Origin: an uncultured Prevotella sp.
GTDB lineage: Bacteria > Bacteroidota > Bacteroidia > Bacteroidales > Bacteroidaceae
Reading direction: 5' to 3'
DNA: 40,965 nt
Assembly (NCBI GenBank): GCA_900772835.1
Contig: CAAGSA010000100.1
Location: forward strand, 1 to 40,965
Shown: positions 16,237 to 23,938 of the stretch, one piece after another
Numbering within the stretch: the stretch's first letter is position 1
Layout: each line of letters begins with the position of its first letter
The notes under the pieces: model-generated
Database searches by the model: none
The model's input: only the letters and a program-made list of their open reading frames with translations
Told to the model about the DNA's origin: nothing
Made by a program: the position numbers and the translations under genes

Positions 16237-16839
16237 ATGGAATACATATTGATATTTATCTCGGCTATATTCGTAAACAATATAGTATTGTCGCAGTTCT
16301 TGGGAATCTGTCCGTTCCTCGGTGTTTCCCAGAAGGTTAGTACATCGTTGGGTATGGGAGCTGCTGTGGCTTTCGTGTTGACGTTGGCAACGATAGTAAC
16401 GTATCTCGTGCAGACATTCGTGCTGAATCCGTTCGGTCTCCAGTATCTGCAGACCATCGCGTTTATCCTTGTCATCGCCTCGCTTGTGCAGATGGTGGAG
16501 ATTGTGCTGAAGAAAGTTTCGCCGGCACTATACCAGGCGTTGGGCATATTCCTTCCGCTGATTACCACTAACTGTGCCGTGCTCGGTGTTGCCATCCTCG
16601 TTATCCAGAAGGACTTCTCTCTCATCCAGAGCGTCGTTTACGCCTTCTCAACGGCGATAGGCTTTGCCGTCGCTCTGACGGTTTTTGCCGGAATCCGCGA
16701 GCAACTCGCTTTCGTCAACATCCCGAAGGGAATGCGCGGAATGTCGATTGTGCTCATTACGGCAGGTCTCTTGAGTCTTGCGTTTATGGGCTTCTCCGGT
16801 GTTGACGGCGGTTTGAAGATACTCTTTGGCTTGGAGTAG
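16237..16839 (+). CDS. rnfA: Rnf complex subunit A
   Basis: 200 residues with about six membrane helices. The N-terminus EYILIFISAIFVNNIVLSQF and LGICPFLGVSQKVSTSLGMG are diagnostic for RnfA/NqrE. Conserved Cys residues (LGICPFLG and TTNCAVLG) are the expected ligands for the intramembrane iron-sulfur cluster shared with RnfE. Last gene of the rnf operon. An inverted repeat lies 15 bases after the stop but lacks a T-run. Confidence 0.96.
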   Translation: MEYILIFISAIFVNNIVLSQFLGICPFLGVSQKVSTSLGMGAAVAFVLTLATIVTYLVQTFVLNPFGLQYLQTIAFILVIASLVQMVEIVLKKVSPALYQALGIFLPLITTNCAVLGVAILVIQKDFSLIQSVVYAFSTAIGFAVALTVFAGIREQLAFVNIPKGMRGMSIVLITAGLLSLAFMGFSGVDGGLKILFGLE

Positions 16840-16853
16840 AATATAGAAAATAA

Positions 16854-16888
16854 ATTTTCCACATGTGTGTCATAGCCTGGTGGAAAAT
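16854..16888. repeat. Inverted repeat after rnfA
   Basis: ATTTTCCAC (16854-16862) pairs perfectly with GTGGAAAAT (16880-16888) around a 17-base loop. It is a candidate 3' end or mRNA-stabilising hairpin for the rnf transcript, but no T-run follows, so intrinsic termination is uncertain. Confidence 0.45.
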
Positions 16889-17231
16889 GCTATGCAGGGT
16901 GTGTTGTTTGCCTTTTGGACAAGATAAAGGCGGACGGCACACTTTTTTCGTTGCCTACAGGAGACTCTTAAATAACAAGTATGCCATTTGTCACTCGTAA
17001 ATGGGTTGTTTCTTATCCATAAGTGGGGCATATGAATATTCATCACTGTTCATTTGCGGAATCTCGATATGATTGTTGGGGTGTCAGCATTAGTGCCATA
17101 TCGTGTGTAATGCAAGCGGCGTATAAGGCCTGAAATCTCGAAAAACGCGGAAAAACACGATTATTTGAATAAATATTAATATTTTTTGCAATTTAAGTCG
17201 TAAACGATTTCATCGTTTGAATTAATGTTGC
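16889..17231. other. Intergenic stretch between rnf and men operons, no gene seen
   Basis: About 340 bases, AT-rich toward the right end. No reading frame with coding character, no tRNA-like fold and no full consensus promoter was found. It may contain binding sites controlling the men operon, but I see nothing specific. Confidence 0.5.
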
Positions 17232-17239
17232 TATATTTG
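17232..17239 (+). promoter_or_regulatory. Promoter -7 element of the men leader
   Basis: TATATTTG is a perfect TAnnTTTG. The -33 box is poor: a TTTG at 17216-17219 is too close (12 bases), and nothing good lies at 19 bases. Initiation would fall near 17246, about 214 bases before the first men gene. Confidence 0.55.
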
Positions 17240-17259
17240 CATCGTTAATTGAGAATCGT

Positions 17260-17298
17260 ATGAAAGAAACAATACTCGTAAGGGATTATACCGATTAG
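17260..17298 (+). CDS. Possible leader peptide, 12 residues
   Basis: ATG at 17260, stop TAG at 17296-17298, product MKETILVRDYTD. It has no Shine-Dalgarno, but most genes here lack one, and the 5' leader before it would be only about 14 bases. There is no run of a single amino acid, so classical starvation sensing is not indicated. Its interest is its position over the antiterminator segment. Translation is unproven. Confidence 0.3.
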   Translation: MKETILVRDYTD

Positions 17299-17359
17299 AT
17301 TCAATAACAGTAAACGCATGCCTCTTTTCGAGGCGTGTTGTATTTGTGTTTGTGTTGTT

Positions 17360-17393
17360 ATTATCCTCCGATGTGAATCGGGGGATAATTTTT
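17360..17393 (+). terminator. Terminator hairpin inside the men leader
   Basis: A 13-bp stem (17360-17372 with 17377-17389, one T.G wobble) and the tetraloop GTGA, followed by T-rich 17389-17393. It lies 67 bases upstream of the first men gene, so full-length operon mRNA must read through it. Confidence 0.75.
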
Positions 17394-17459
17394 AGAAAGA
17401 GGTCGGAGTGTTGTTTCGGGAGAATCATACAGCCGTTGAATAATATTTATTTTTAGGAT

Positions 17460-17873
17460 ATGAATGTAGATAAGATCAAGGACATAATAGAGAGGATGCC
17501 GAATTTGTCTACGGCTCTCGGTATGAATTTCATTTCCATTCCGGATGAAGACGCCTGCATAGCGACGATGAAGGTGGACGAGCGCAATCGTCAGCCCTTC
17601 GGCTTTCTGAGCGGCGGCGCATCGCTTGCCCTTGCCGAAAATCTTGCCGGTGTCGGTTCCACGGCATTGTGCCCGGGCAAGGTGTGCGTGGGTGTGAGCG
17701 TGAGCGGCGAGCACGTGAAGGCAGTGGAGGAGGGCGACACGGTCACCGCCCTTGCCCATCTCGTGAGCAAGGGCCACAAGCTACATGTGTGGGACGTGCA
17801 GATTACGAATTCGGATGGAGAGTTGATATCCATCGTACACGTGACAAACTATATTCTAACTCCCAAGAAGTAG
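17460..17873 (+). CDS. menI: Hotdog-fold thioesterase, probable DHNA-CoA thioesterase
   Basis: 137 residues, the size of PaaI/YdiI-type single-hotdog thioesterases. The core motif is RNRQPFGFLSGGASLALAENLAG (about 41-63), where the usual His-Gly is replaced by Leu-Ser. The conserved acidic residue at the end (Glu60, LAEN) would be the catalytic base. The second half (VGVSVSGEHVKAV, HVWDVQITN) fits the family. As the first gene of the menaquinone operon it most likely hydrolyses 1,4-dihydroxy-2-naphthoyl-CoA, the product of MenB. The stop codon directly abuts the menF start. The fold is confident; the exact substrate rests on operon context. Confidence 0.85.
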   Translation: MNVDKIKDIIERMPNLSTALGMNFISIPDEDACIATMKVDERNRQPFGFLSGGASLALAENLAGVGSTALCPGKVCVGVSVSGEHVKAVEEGDTVTALAHLVSKGHKLHVWDVQITNSDGELISIVHVTNYILTPKK

Positions 17874-18908
17874 ATGAAGGACAATTTTGTTTTGTTCCGC
17901 TATCCTGGCGACACGCAGTGCCACATGATAGAATGCGATGAGGCGCGGATGCTCTTCTTGCATGATTTGGACAGAGTGCCGGAGAGCGGATGCTTCGTCT
18001 TTGCACCTTATAAGTTGTGTGGAGAACTGCCCATTGTTGTGTTTCCCGATGATGGTATTGTGGATATTCCCATGAGTGGTTTGCCTTGTGCTGACATCGG
18101 CTTGACTTTGTGCGGCGAGGTGGCAGACAGAGATTCCTATGCCGCAGACTTCAGCCGCTTCCACGCCGCTGTAAGGGCTGGAAAGATAAGCAAGCTTGTG
18201 CTTTCGAGGAAAACCGCGTTCGGCTTTGAGGGTGAAGCTGATATCATGGCAATGTTCGGCAGAGCGTGCCGGATGAACAGACAGTCGTTTGTTGCCGTGG
18301 TGGGCACGCGCCGCACGGGTACGTGGCTTATGGCGACACCGGAAATACTGCTTGAGCGCGGTGGCAGAGAATGGCATACCATCGCCCTTGCCGGAACGAT
18401 GCCGTCGGTCAGCGGCACAGCCGAGCCGGTGTGGTCGGACAAGAACAGGGAGGAGCAGAGATACGTGGCAGACTATATAAGGGAGACCGTAGGCAGATAT
18501 TCGGGAAGCATCCGCGAGCATGGGCCTTATACATATAATGCCGGAAACATAGTGCATCTGCGCACGGATTTCTATTTCACTCCTGTGGATGGCTGCGTGA
18601 AGGCAGCCGAAGTGGCTTCGGCTCTTCATCCCACGCCGGCAGTGTGTGGACTGCCCGTTGGTGTTGCCGGCCGCTTCATAGCCGGAAACGAGACACTGGA
18701 CAGGGAATACTACAGCGGATTCTGTGGCAGACTGTGTAAGGACGGCGACTTTCGTCTTTTCGTTATACTGCGCTGCATGAAACTGGCGGCAGACACGGCG
18801 GAACTCTTTGCCGGAGGCGGAATACTGCCGGACAGCAGGGAAGAGGAGGAGTGGAAGGAAACCGTGAGCAAGATGCTCGTGATGAAAAGGATTTTAACGG
18901 ATTCATAG
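17874..18908 (+). CDS. menF: Isochorismate synthase
   Basis: 344 residues, a compact member of the chorismate-binding family, which commonly has 350-450. It converts chorismate to isochorismate, the first step of classical menaquinone synthesis. Visible family features: SKLVLSRKTAF (about 104-114), GTWLMATPEILLERGG, the ALAGTMPSVSG region, SDKNREEQRYVADYI with the metal-binding Glu, and near the C-terminus ALHPTPAVCGLPVGVAG and REYYSGFCG. A salicylate- or anthranilate-type role is unlikely because menD follows 15 bases downstream. It begins immediately after the menI stop, so translation is coupled. Confidence 0.93.
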   Translation: MKDNFVLFRYPGDTQCHMIECDEARMLFLHDLDRVPESGCFVFAPYKLCGELPIVVFPDDGIVDIPMSGLPCADIGLTLCGEVADRDSYAADFSRFHAAVRAGKISKLVLSRKTAFGFEGEADIMAMFGRACRMNRQSFVAVVGTRRTGTWLMATPEILLERGGREWHTIALAGTMPSVSGTAEPVWSDKNREEQRYVADYIRETVGRYSGSIREHGPYTYNAGNIVHLRTDFYFTPVDGCVKAAEVASALHPTPAVCGLPVGVAGRFIAGNETLDREYYSGFCGRLCKDGDFRLFVILRCMKLAADTAELFAGGGILPDSREEEEWKETVSKMLVMKRILTDS

Positions 18909-18923
18909 ATAAGGTGGCAAGGA

Positions 18924-20681
18924 ATGTATAGTGACAAACATATAGTAAATCTGCTCACCTCGCTTCTTGTGGAAAAAGGAGTGAGAAAGGCAGTCGTGTG
19001 TCCTGGCTCGCGCAATGTTCCGCTGGTACACAACTTCGTGGAATGCCCCCAGATAGAGTGCTTCCCCGTGACCGACGAGCGCAGTGCCGCCTTCTATGCA
19101 CTTGGCTTGTCGCTTGCCTCGGGCGAGGCAGTGGTAGTGTGCGTTACGTCCGGTTCGGCAGTGCTGAATGCAGCTCCAGCCGTGGCAGAGGCATACTATC
19201 GCCATGTGCCTCTCATCGTGGTGTCGGCCGACCGCCCCGCGGAGTGGATAGACCGGCTGGACGGGCAGACGCTCCGCCAATACGGGGTGCTGGGGAATTT
19301 TGTGAAGCGGCAAATCGACCTTTCGGAAATACGGAAGGAGGACAGGACTGCAGTAGACCACGCGGCTCTCTCGCTGAATGCCGTGCTCAACGGGTGCGTG
19401 GGCGGTGAGCAGGGGCCGGTGCATATCAACGTGCACATAGATGAACCGCTGTTCCGCTTTACCGAGAGCATACTTCCGCAAGGGGTCGGCATGGGCAGTA
19501 TTGCTGCCGGACAGAGTGCTACCGGTTTGCCAGAGGAGATGTGGCAGGTGGTGGACGGCTTCGTGTCGGCTGCCGTCAGACTGATTGTGATAGGGCAGAT
19601 TAGCAGGCACGATGCAGAGCTTGACGGGATAATCCGGCAGTTGGGCACATATTATATTGTATTGAACGAGCCGCTTGCCTCTTCGTGCAGCGTGGCTTTC
19701 GACAAGGCTGTGCCCTGCATTGGCGAGTGCCTGAAGGATACAGGCGTCGACTTCCTGCTTTCGTTCGGCGGCACACTGGTGAGCAAGAGCTTGAAGAAGA
19801 TGCTGCGTTCGGCTGACATCCGGCAGCATTGGGAGGTAAACGAAGACGGGGAGGCTCACGACATGTTCCGGCAACAGACGGGAGTGGCTTGCTGTCCGGC
19901 AAAAACTTTCCTGAGGGCACTCCTTGAGGAGACGTGCCGCAGAAAACCCGCTGACGATGCGCTGTCGTCGAAAGTGCGCCCCTGTCTGGAGAGTGTGGGC
20001 AGAGTAGTGGATGCTTTCGTGCCGCCATATTCGCAGATGATGGCGGTAAGAGAGCTTGAGCGTAGGCTCTGTGAAGAGTATGGCGGCACAGGCGGCAGTG
20101 GTTGTGGCGAGGCATCGTCTGGTAGCTGCAAGGCATCGCCTGGCTGCGAGGTGCATTATGCCAACAGTATGGCAGTGCGTCTCGGATGCCAGTATTCCAC
20201 CTCGCGCTATGTCTGGTGCAACCGTGGCGTGAATGGCATAGAAGGTAGCCTGTCTGCTGCAGCCGGTTTTTCGCTTGCCACAGCGTCAGCAGTGTTCTGT
20301 GTAATAGGCGACCTCAGTTTCTTCTATGACCAGAATGCCTTGTGGAACGCTCAGTTGCGTGGAAACTTCAGAGTTATGCTTCTGAACAATGGAGGCGGAT
20401 TCATCTTCAACCGTCTGCCGGGGCTCGATGCCTCGCACGCGAGCATGCCGTATATATCAGGCACACACGCCGTTACGGCAGAGGGCATCAGTAGACAAAA
20501 CGGTGCGTTGTATCTCTCGGCGCACAACGAGGAGGAGTTCTGCGCCCTGCTTCCGCGCTTTGTGGCGGAGCCGTGGCAGCAGCCGGTGGTCTTCGAGGTG
20601 TTCACGTGTGTGGAGGAAGATGCGAGGGCGCATCAGCTTTTTGACGATACTGTGGCGTGTGTGCTCGGAAAAGGCAAATGA
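18924..20681 (+). CDS. menD: SEPHCHC synthase (2-oxoglutarate decarboxylase/menaquinone synthase)
   Basis: 585 residues, a three-domain ThDP enzyme. The N-terminus VNLLTSLLVEKGVRKAVVCPGSRNVPL and the first-domain glutamate region are typical. The ThDP/Mg motif GDLSFFYDQNALWN lies near residue 463, after WCNRGVNGIEGSLSAAAGFS. It joins isochorismate to 2-oxoglutarate, releasing CO2. An unusual Gly/Ser/Cys-rich insertion (about residues 388-410, GGTGGSGCGEASSG and following) separates the middle domain from the C-terminal ThDP domain, and its DNA has internal short duplications. Standard enzymes have only a short linker here. A long antisense frame across the gene is a shadow. Confidence 0.96.
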   Translation: MYSDKHIVNLLTSLLVEKGVRKAVVCPGSRNVPLVHNFVECPQIECFPVTDERSAAFYALGLSLASGEAVVVCVTSGSAVLNAAPAVAEAYYRHVPLIVVSADRPAEWIDRLDGQTLRQYGVLGNFVKRQIDLSEIRKEDRTAVDHAALSLNAVLNGCVGGEQGPVHINVHIDEPLFRFTESILPQGVGMGSIAAGQSATGLPEEMWQVVDGFVSAAVRLIVIGQISRHDAELDGIIRQLGTYYIVLNEPLASSCSVAFDKAVPCIGECLKDTGVDFLLSFGGTLVSKSLKKMLRSADIRQHWEVNEDGEAHDMFRQQTGVACCPAKTFLRALLEETCRRKPADDALSSKVRPCLESVGRVVDAFVPPYSQMMAVRELERRLCEEYGGTGGSGCGEASSGSCKASPGCEVHYANSMAVRLGCQYSTSRYVWCNRGVNGIEGSLSAAAGFSLATASAVFCVIGDLSFFYDQNALWNAQLRGNFRVMLLNNGGGFIFNRLPGLDASHASMPYISGTHAVTAEGISRQNGALYLSAHNEEEFCALLPRFVAEPWQQPVVFEVFTCVEEDARAHQLFDDTVACVLGKGK

Positions 20682-20718
20682 GAATCATGCAGGATATAAA
20701 TCAGTGACAATCCGAACT

Positions 20719-20781
20719 GATAAAACAATTATCGAAATATATAAGACAATAATCGAAACAGATAAAACTAAAATCAAAGCA
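20719..20781. repeat. Degenerate 21-bp tandem repeat before menB, three units
   Basis: Units 20719-20739, 20740-20760 and 20761-20781, each exactly 21 bases, share the pattern ATAARACAAtWATCGAAA. The third unit is less conserved. The array ends 8 bases before the menB start codon and fills most of the 108-base gap after menD. Confidence 0.65.
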
Positions 20782-20789
20782 AAAAAACT

Positions 20790-21617
20790 ATGAGCAGCAG
20801 AATATGGAACAAGATTGAAGGCTTCGACTTCAAGGAGATATTGTTTGAGGAGTGTGAGGGAGTGGCAAAGATAACTATCAACCGTCCCCGTTACCGCAAC
20901 GCGTTCACACCGCTCACCACCCAGGAGATGAGTCGCGCGTTTGCTTATTGCCGTGAGGCGCAGGATGTATGCGTTGTGCTCCTGACGGGAGCCGGCGACA
21001 AGGCATTCTGTTCGGGAGGCGATATGCACGTGAAGGGGCGCGGCGGATATGTGGGTGAGGATGGAGTGCCGCGCCTGAATGTGCTCGACGTGCAGAAGCA
21101 GATACGCTCGCTGCCGAAACCTGTTATAGCCATGGTCAATGGATATGCCATCGGCGGCGGACATGTGCTGCATCTGATGTGCGACCTGACGATAGCGAGC
21201 GAGAATGCAATCTTCGGGCAGACTGGTCCGAAGGTAGGCTCCTTCGATGCTGGCTTCGGCGCGTCGTATCTGGCAAGAATCGTGGGGCAGAAGAAGGCGC
21301 GCGAGATCTGGTTCCTCTGTCGCCAGTATTCTGCCGAAGAGGCAGAGCGCATGGGGATGGTGAACAAGGTGGTGCCGTTCGAAAGACTTGAAGACGAGTG
21401 TATGGAGTGGGCGCATACAATGATGGAACGCAGTCCGCTCGCACTGCGTATGATAAAGGCAGGACTCAACGCCGAGCTTGACGGACAGGCTGGTATACAG
21501 GAGCTTGCCGGTGATGCCACCATGCTTTATTATTTCCTCGATGAGGCACACGAGGGCGGAAAGGCTTTCCTCGAAAAGCGCAAGCCGGACTTCTCGAAGT
21601 ATCCCAAGCTGCCGTAA
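20790..21617 (+). CDS. menB: 1,4-dihydroxy-2-naphthoyl-CoA synthase
   Basis: 275 residues, crotonase superfamily. It closes the ring of o-succinylbenzoyl-CoA. MenB-specific features are the start RIWNKIEGFDFKEILFE, KITINRPRYRNAFTPLTTQE, the oxyanion loop CSGGDMHVKGRGGYVG, VNGYAIGGGHVLHLMCDLTI, TGPKVGSFDAGFGASYLAR with the active-site Asp/Ser region, and the C-terminal LEKRKPDFSKYPKLP. All key segments are intact. It follows menD after the repeat array. The menC start lies 56 bases after its stop. Confidence 0.97.
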   Translation: MSSRIWNKIEGFDFKEILFEECEGVAKITINRPRYRNAFTPLTTQEMSRAFAYCREAQDVCVVLLTGAGDKAFCSGGDMHVKGRGGYVGEDGVPRLNVLDVQKQIRSLPKPVIAMVNGYAIGGGHVLHLMCDLTIASENAIFGQTGPKVGSFDAGFGASYLARIVGQKKAREIWFLCRQYSAEEAERMGMVNKVVPFERLEDECMEWAHTMMERSPLALRMIKAGLNAELDGQAGIQELAGDATMLYYFLDEAHEGGKAFLEKRKPDFSKYPKLP

Positions 21618-21673
21618 GCGTCTTGGTGGGGGAGTTGCTTGTCGCGATAGTAGAACCACAGTTATATATAATA

Positions 21674-22717
21674 ATGTATAAGACAACAGTAGAGAAAAAG
21701 ACACTGCATTTCATGCATCCGGCAGGAACGTCGAGAGGTGTCTATACGGAGCGCGACATCTGGATTGTCACGCTCCGCGACACTTCGCGCCTATGGCTGG
21801 TGGGGGTGGGGGAGTGTGCCCCGCTTCCCGACCTCAGTTGCGATGCAGCACCGGATTATGAAAAGACGCTTTGCCGGATGTGCCGTCGTCTTGAGACAAC
21901 GGGTGTGATAGACCGACAGCTGATGCTTGCATACCCGTCTATGCTCTTCGGCATGGAGACGGCATTACTGAATATGGAAAAGGGAAACGACCTCTTCGGC
22001 ACAGCCTTTGCACGGGGCGAAGAGGGCATTCCCATCAACGGACTCGTTTGGATGGGCAGTTTCGACGAGATGAACCGTAGGATGGAGGAGAAGATAGCGG
22101 CAGGCTTCCGGTGTGTGAAGCTGAAGATTGGAGCCATAGATTTCGAGAGCGAACTCAATCTCGTGCGTAGCATCCGCAGACGGTTTTCGAAGGAGACAAT
22201 AGAGCTGCGTGTGGACGCGAACGGCGGCTTCACGCCCGATGAGGCTCCGGCAAGGCTTGATGCCCTGTCGCGTTTCGGCATCCATTCCATAGAGCAACCC
22301 ATAAAGCAACACCAGTGGAAGGAAATGGCGCAGCTGTGCGCCACTACACCGCTGCCCATTGCTCTCGACGAGGAACTTATCGGGGTGAATAAGCCAGACG
22401 AGAAGAGGAAGCTGCTCGACAGTGTGCGTCCGCAATACCTCGTGCTCAAGCCTTCTTTGCATGGCGGCATTGAGGGTACGGCAGAATGGGTGCGCCTTGC
22501 CCGTGAGCGCGGAATGGGCAGCTGGATAACCAGTGCGCTTGAGAGCAGCATTGGTCTTGGGGCTATAGCCCAGCTCGCTGCGCATATCTACGGCGAAGGA
22601 ATAACATTTGCGCAGGGGCTTGGCACGGGAGCGCTTTATACCGATAACTTGCCGGCTACGACAGAAATAAGAAACAATATGATATGGATGAAAAAGCAAC
22701 ACTCAGCAGGGCTATGA
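21674..22717 (+). CDS. menC: o-Succinylbenzoate synthase
   Basis: 347 residues from the ATG at 21674; the longer frame from 21623 uses a non-ATG codon and adds residues unlike the family. Enolase superfamily. It dehydrates SHCHC to o-succinylbenzoate. Catalytic elements visible: Lys149 and Lys151 (VKLKIG), metal ligands Asp181 (VDANGG), Glu207 (SIEQPI) and Asp232 (ALDEEL), and Lys259 (LVLKPS). The N-terminal capping domain contains VGVGECAPLPDLS. The last 34 bases overlap the start of menE, indicating coupled translation. Confidence 0.94.
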   Translation: MYKTTVEKKTLHFMHPAGTSRGVYTERDIWIVTLRDTSRLWLVGVGECAPLPDLSCDAAPDYEKTLCRMCRRLETTGVIDRQLMLAYPSMLFGMETALLNMEKGNDLFGTAFARGEEGIPINGLVWMGSFDEMNRRMEEKIAAGFRCVKLKIGAIDFESELNLVRSIRRRFSKETIELRVDANGGFTPDEAPARLDALSRFGIHSIEQPIKQHQWKEMAQLCATTPLPIALDEELIGVNKPDEKRKLLDSVRPQYLVLKPSLHGGIEGTAEWVRLARERGMGSWITSALESSIGLGAIAQLAAHIYGEGITFAQGLGTGALYTDNLPATTEIRNNMIWMKKQHSAGL

Positions 22718-23721
22718 CGCTCGACGAATTCCTTGCCGAATGGCGTAGCGAGAGTTCTTGCATCACTGTGCACACGAGTGGTTCCACGGGCAAGCCGAAG
22801 GTAATGAGCGTGGAAAAGAGCCGGATGGAGGCAAGTGCAAGGATTACGTGCTCCTTCCTCGGGCTTGGTGCTGCCGACACGGCGCTGCTCTGCATGCCTC
22901 TCGACTATATCGCCGGGAAGATGGTCGTGGTGCGCAGCCTTGTCGGCGGTATGAGGCTCATCAGTGTGCACCCATCGTCGCATCCGCTCCTTGCCCTCCA
23001 GAAGGCGCCCACGTTTGCAGCTATGGTCCCGATGCAGGTGTTCTGCAGTATGCAGTCGGAGCATGAGCTGAGGTTGCTGCGTGGCATACGGAACCTGATA
23101 ATTGGTGGCGGGGCTGTGGATACAGGGCTGGCGGCGCGCCTGCGTTCGTTTCCCAATGCAGTGTGGAGCACATACGGCATGACCGAAACCCTGTCGCATA
23201 TAGCACTGCGGCGCTTGAGTGGTATCGGTGCTTCTGACTACTACACGCCCTTCAGCGGTGTCGCCCTGTCGGTAGACGATGAGGGCTGTCTGATTATTGA
23301 TGCGCCTGCTGTATGTGCGCAGAGGCTCATGACCAACGATATCGTTGAGTTTCATCCCGACGGCAGACGCTTCCGTATAGTCGGGCGGCGCGACAATGTG
23401 ATAGATAGTGGTGGGGTGAAAATCCACGCCGAACAGGTGGAGGAAAGGCTAAGGGGTAGGCTTAGCTGTGACTTTGCCGTTACTAGGCGTCCACATCCGC
23501 AATATGGCGAGATTGTGGTGTTGCTCGTGGCGTTGGCCGATGGGGCAGGGCGCAATGCTGCCTTGTGCCGGATAAAGGAAATATGTGGCGAAGTTCTTCC
23601 TAAATACTGGCAGCCGAAGGAAATACATTCCACTCCATCTATACCGTATACGGAAACCGGCAAGATAGCAAGAATGGAGGTGCAGAAACTTGTGGAGGAG
23701 GGTAGGACGATTGTCCTGTAA
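22684..23721 (+). CDS. menE: o-Succinylbenzoate--CoA ligase, short form
   Basis: 345 residues, clearly shorter than the usual 450-490 of ANL ligases. The protein opens almost directly with the P-loop motif TVHTSGSTGKPKV (28-40), so the normal N-terminal 120 or so residues are missing. The rest is present: VWSTYGMTETLSH, NDIVEFHPDGRRFRIVGRRD with the ribose-binding Asp, SGGVKIHAEQVEE and the C-terminal lysine in YTETGKIAR. It activates o-succinylbenzoate to its CoA ester through an acyl-AMP. No coding sequence for the missing part lies upstream, because menC occupies that DNA, so this is a compact variant rather than a broken gene. Last gene of the operon. Confidence 0.93.
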   Translation: MDEKATLSRAMTLDEFLAEWRSESSCITVHTSGSTGKPKVMSVEKSRMEASARITCSFLGLGAADTALLCMPLDYIAGKMVVVRSLVGGMRLISVHPSSHPLLALQKAPTFAAMVPMQVFCSMQSEHELRLLRGIRNLIIGGGAVDTGLAARLRSFPNAVWSTYGMTETLSHIALRRLSGIGASDYYTPFSGVALSVDDEGCLIIDAPAVCAQRLMTNDIVEFHPDGRRFRIVGRRDNVIDSGGVKIHAEQVEERLRGRLSCDFAVTRRPHPQYGEIVVLLVALADGAGRNAALCRIKEICGEVLPKYWQPKEIHSTPSIPYTETGKIARMEVQKLVEEGRTIVL

Positions 23722-23834
23722 CTTCTGTTGTGCTTCAGCTTTTAATGTAGTACTGTTTCTGTCTTAAATGTAGTCTATTGTTGTTTGTTTGTTACATTTT
23801 TACATAAAAACAGAAAAATAGTTGCGTATTTGTT

Positions 23835-23863
23835 TTTGTTGTGGCGAAAAATACGTATCTTTG
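23835..23863 (+). promoter_or_regulatory. Promoter of gdhA
   Basis: TATCTTTG (23856-23863) is a perfect -7 element. TTTG occurs 17 bases upstream (23835-23838) and again 23 bases upstream (23829-23832), neither at the ideal 19. The start codon is 75 bases downstream. Confidence 0.65.
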
Positions 23864-23938
23864 CATTGTCAAAGAAATGCAGCGTGCATTTACAATAGGT
23901 AAACAGGATATTAACAAACACTTAAAATCAACAGACAG

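Larger units (their letters stand above)
17246..17393 (+). ncRNA. men operon leader RNA, probable attenuator or small RNA
   Basis: From the predicted start to the T-run this is about 148 nt. It contains a 12-codon ORF (17260-17298, MKETILVRDYTD), a small hairpin (17317-17324 with 17330-17337, loop TTTTC) and a strong terminator. The piece 17285-17295 (ATTAT-A-CCGAT) nearly copies the 5' arm of the terminator and can pair with its 3' arm (17377-17381 and 17385-17389). That gives two exclusive folds, as in attenuators. The copy overlaps the end of the small ORF, so ribosomes could decide the outcome. The geometry is seen in the sequence; the regulatory role is inferred. A separate terminated small RNA is the alternative. 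Confidence 0.55.

Noticed and set aside
18903..20156. 417-residue open frame antisense to menD
   Set aside because: Its composition (many His, Arg, Cys, Leu) is that of an antisense shadow of a GC-rich gene. It has no family resemblance, and menD itself is unmistakable.
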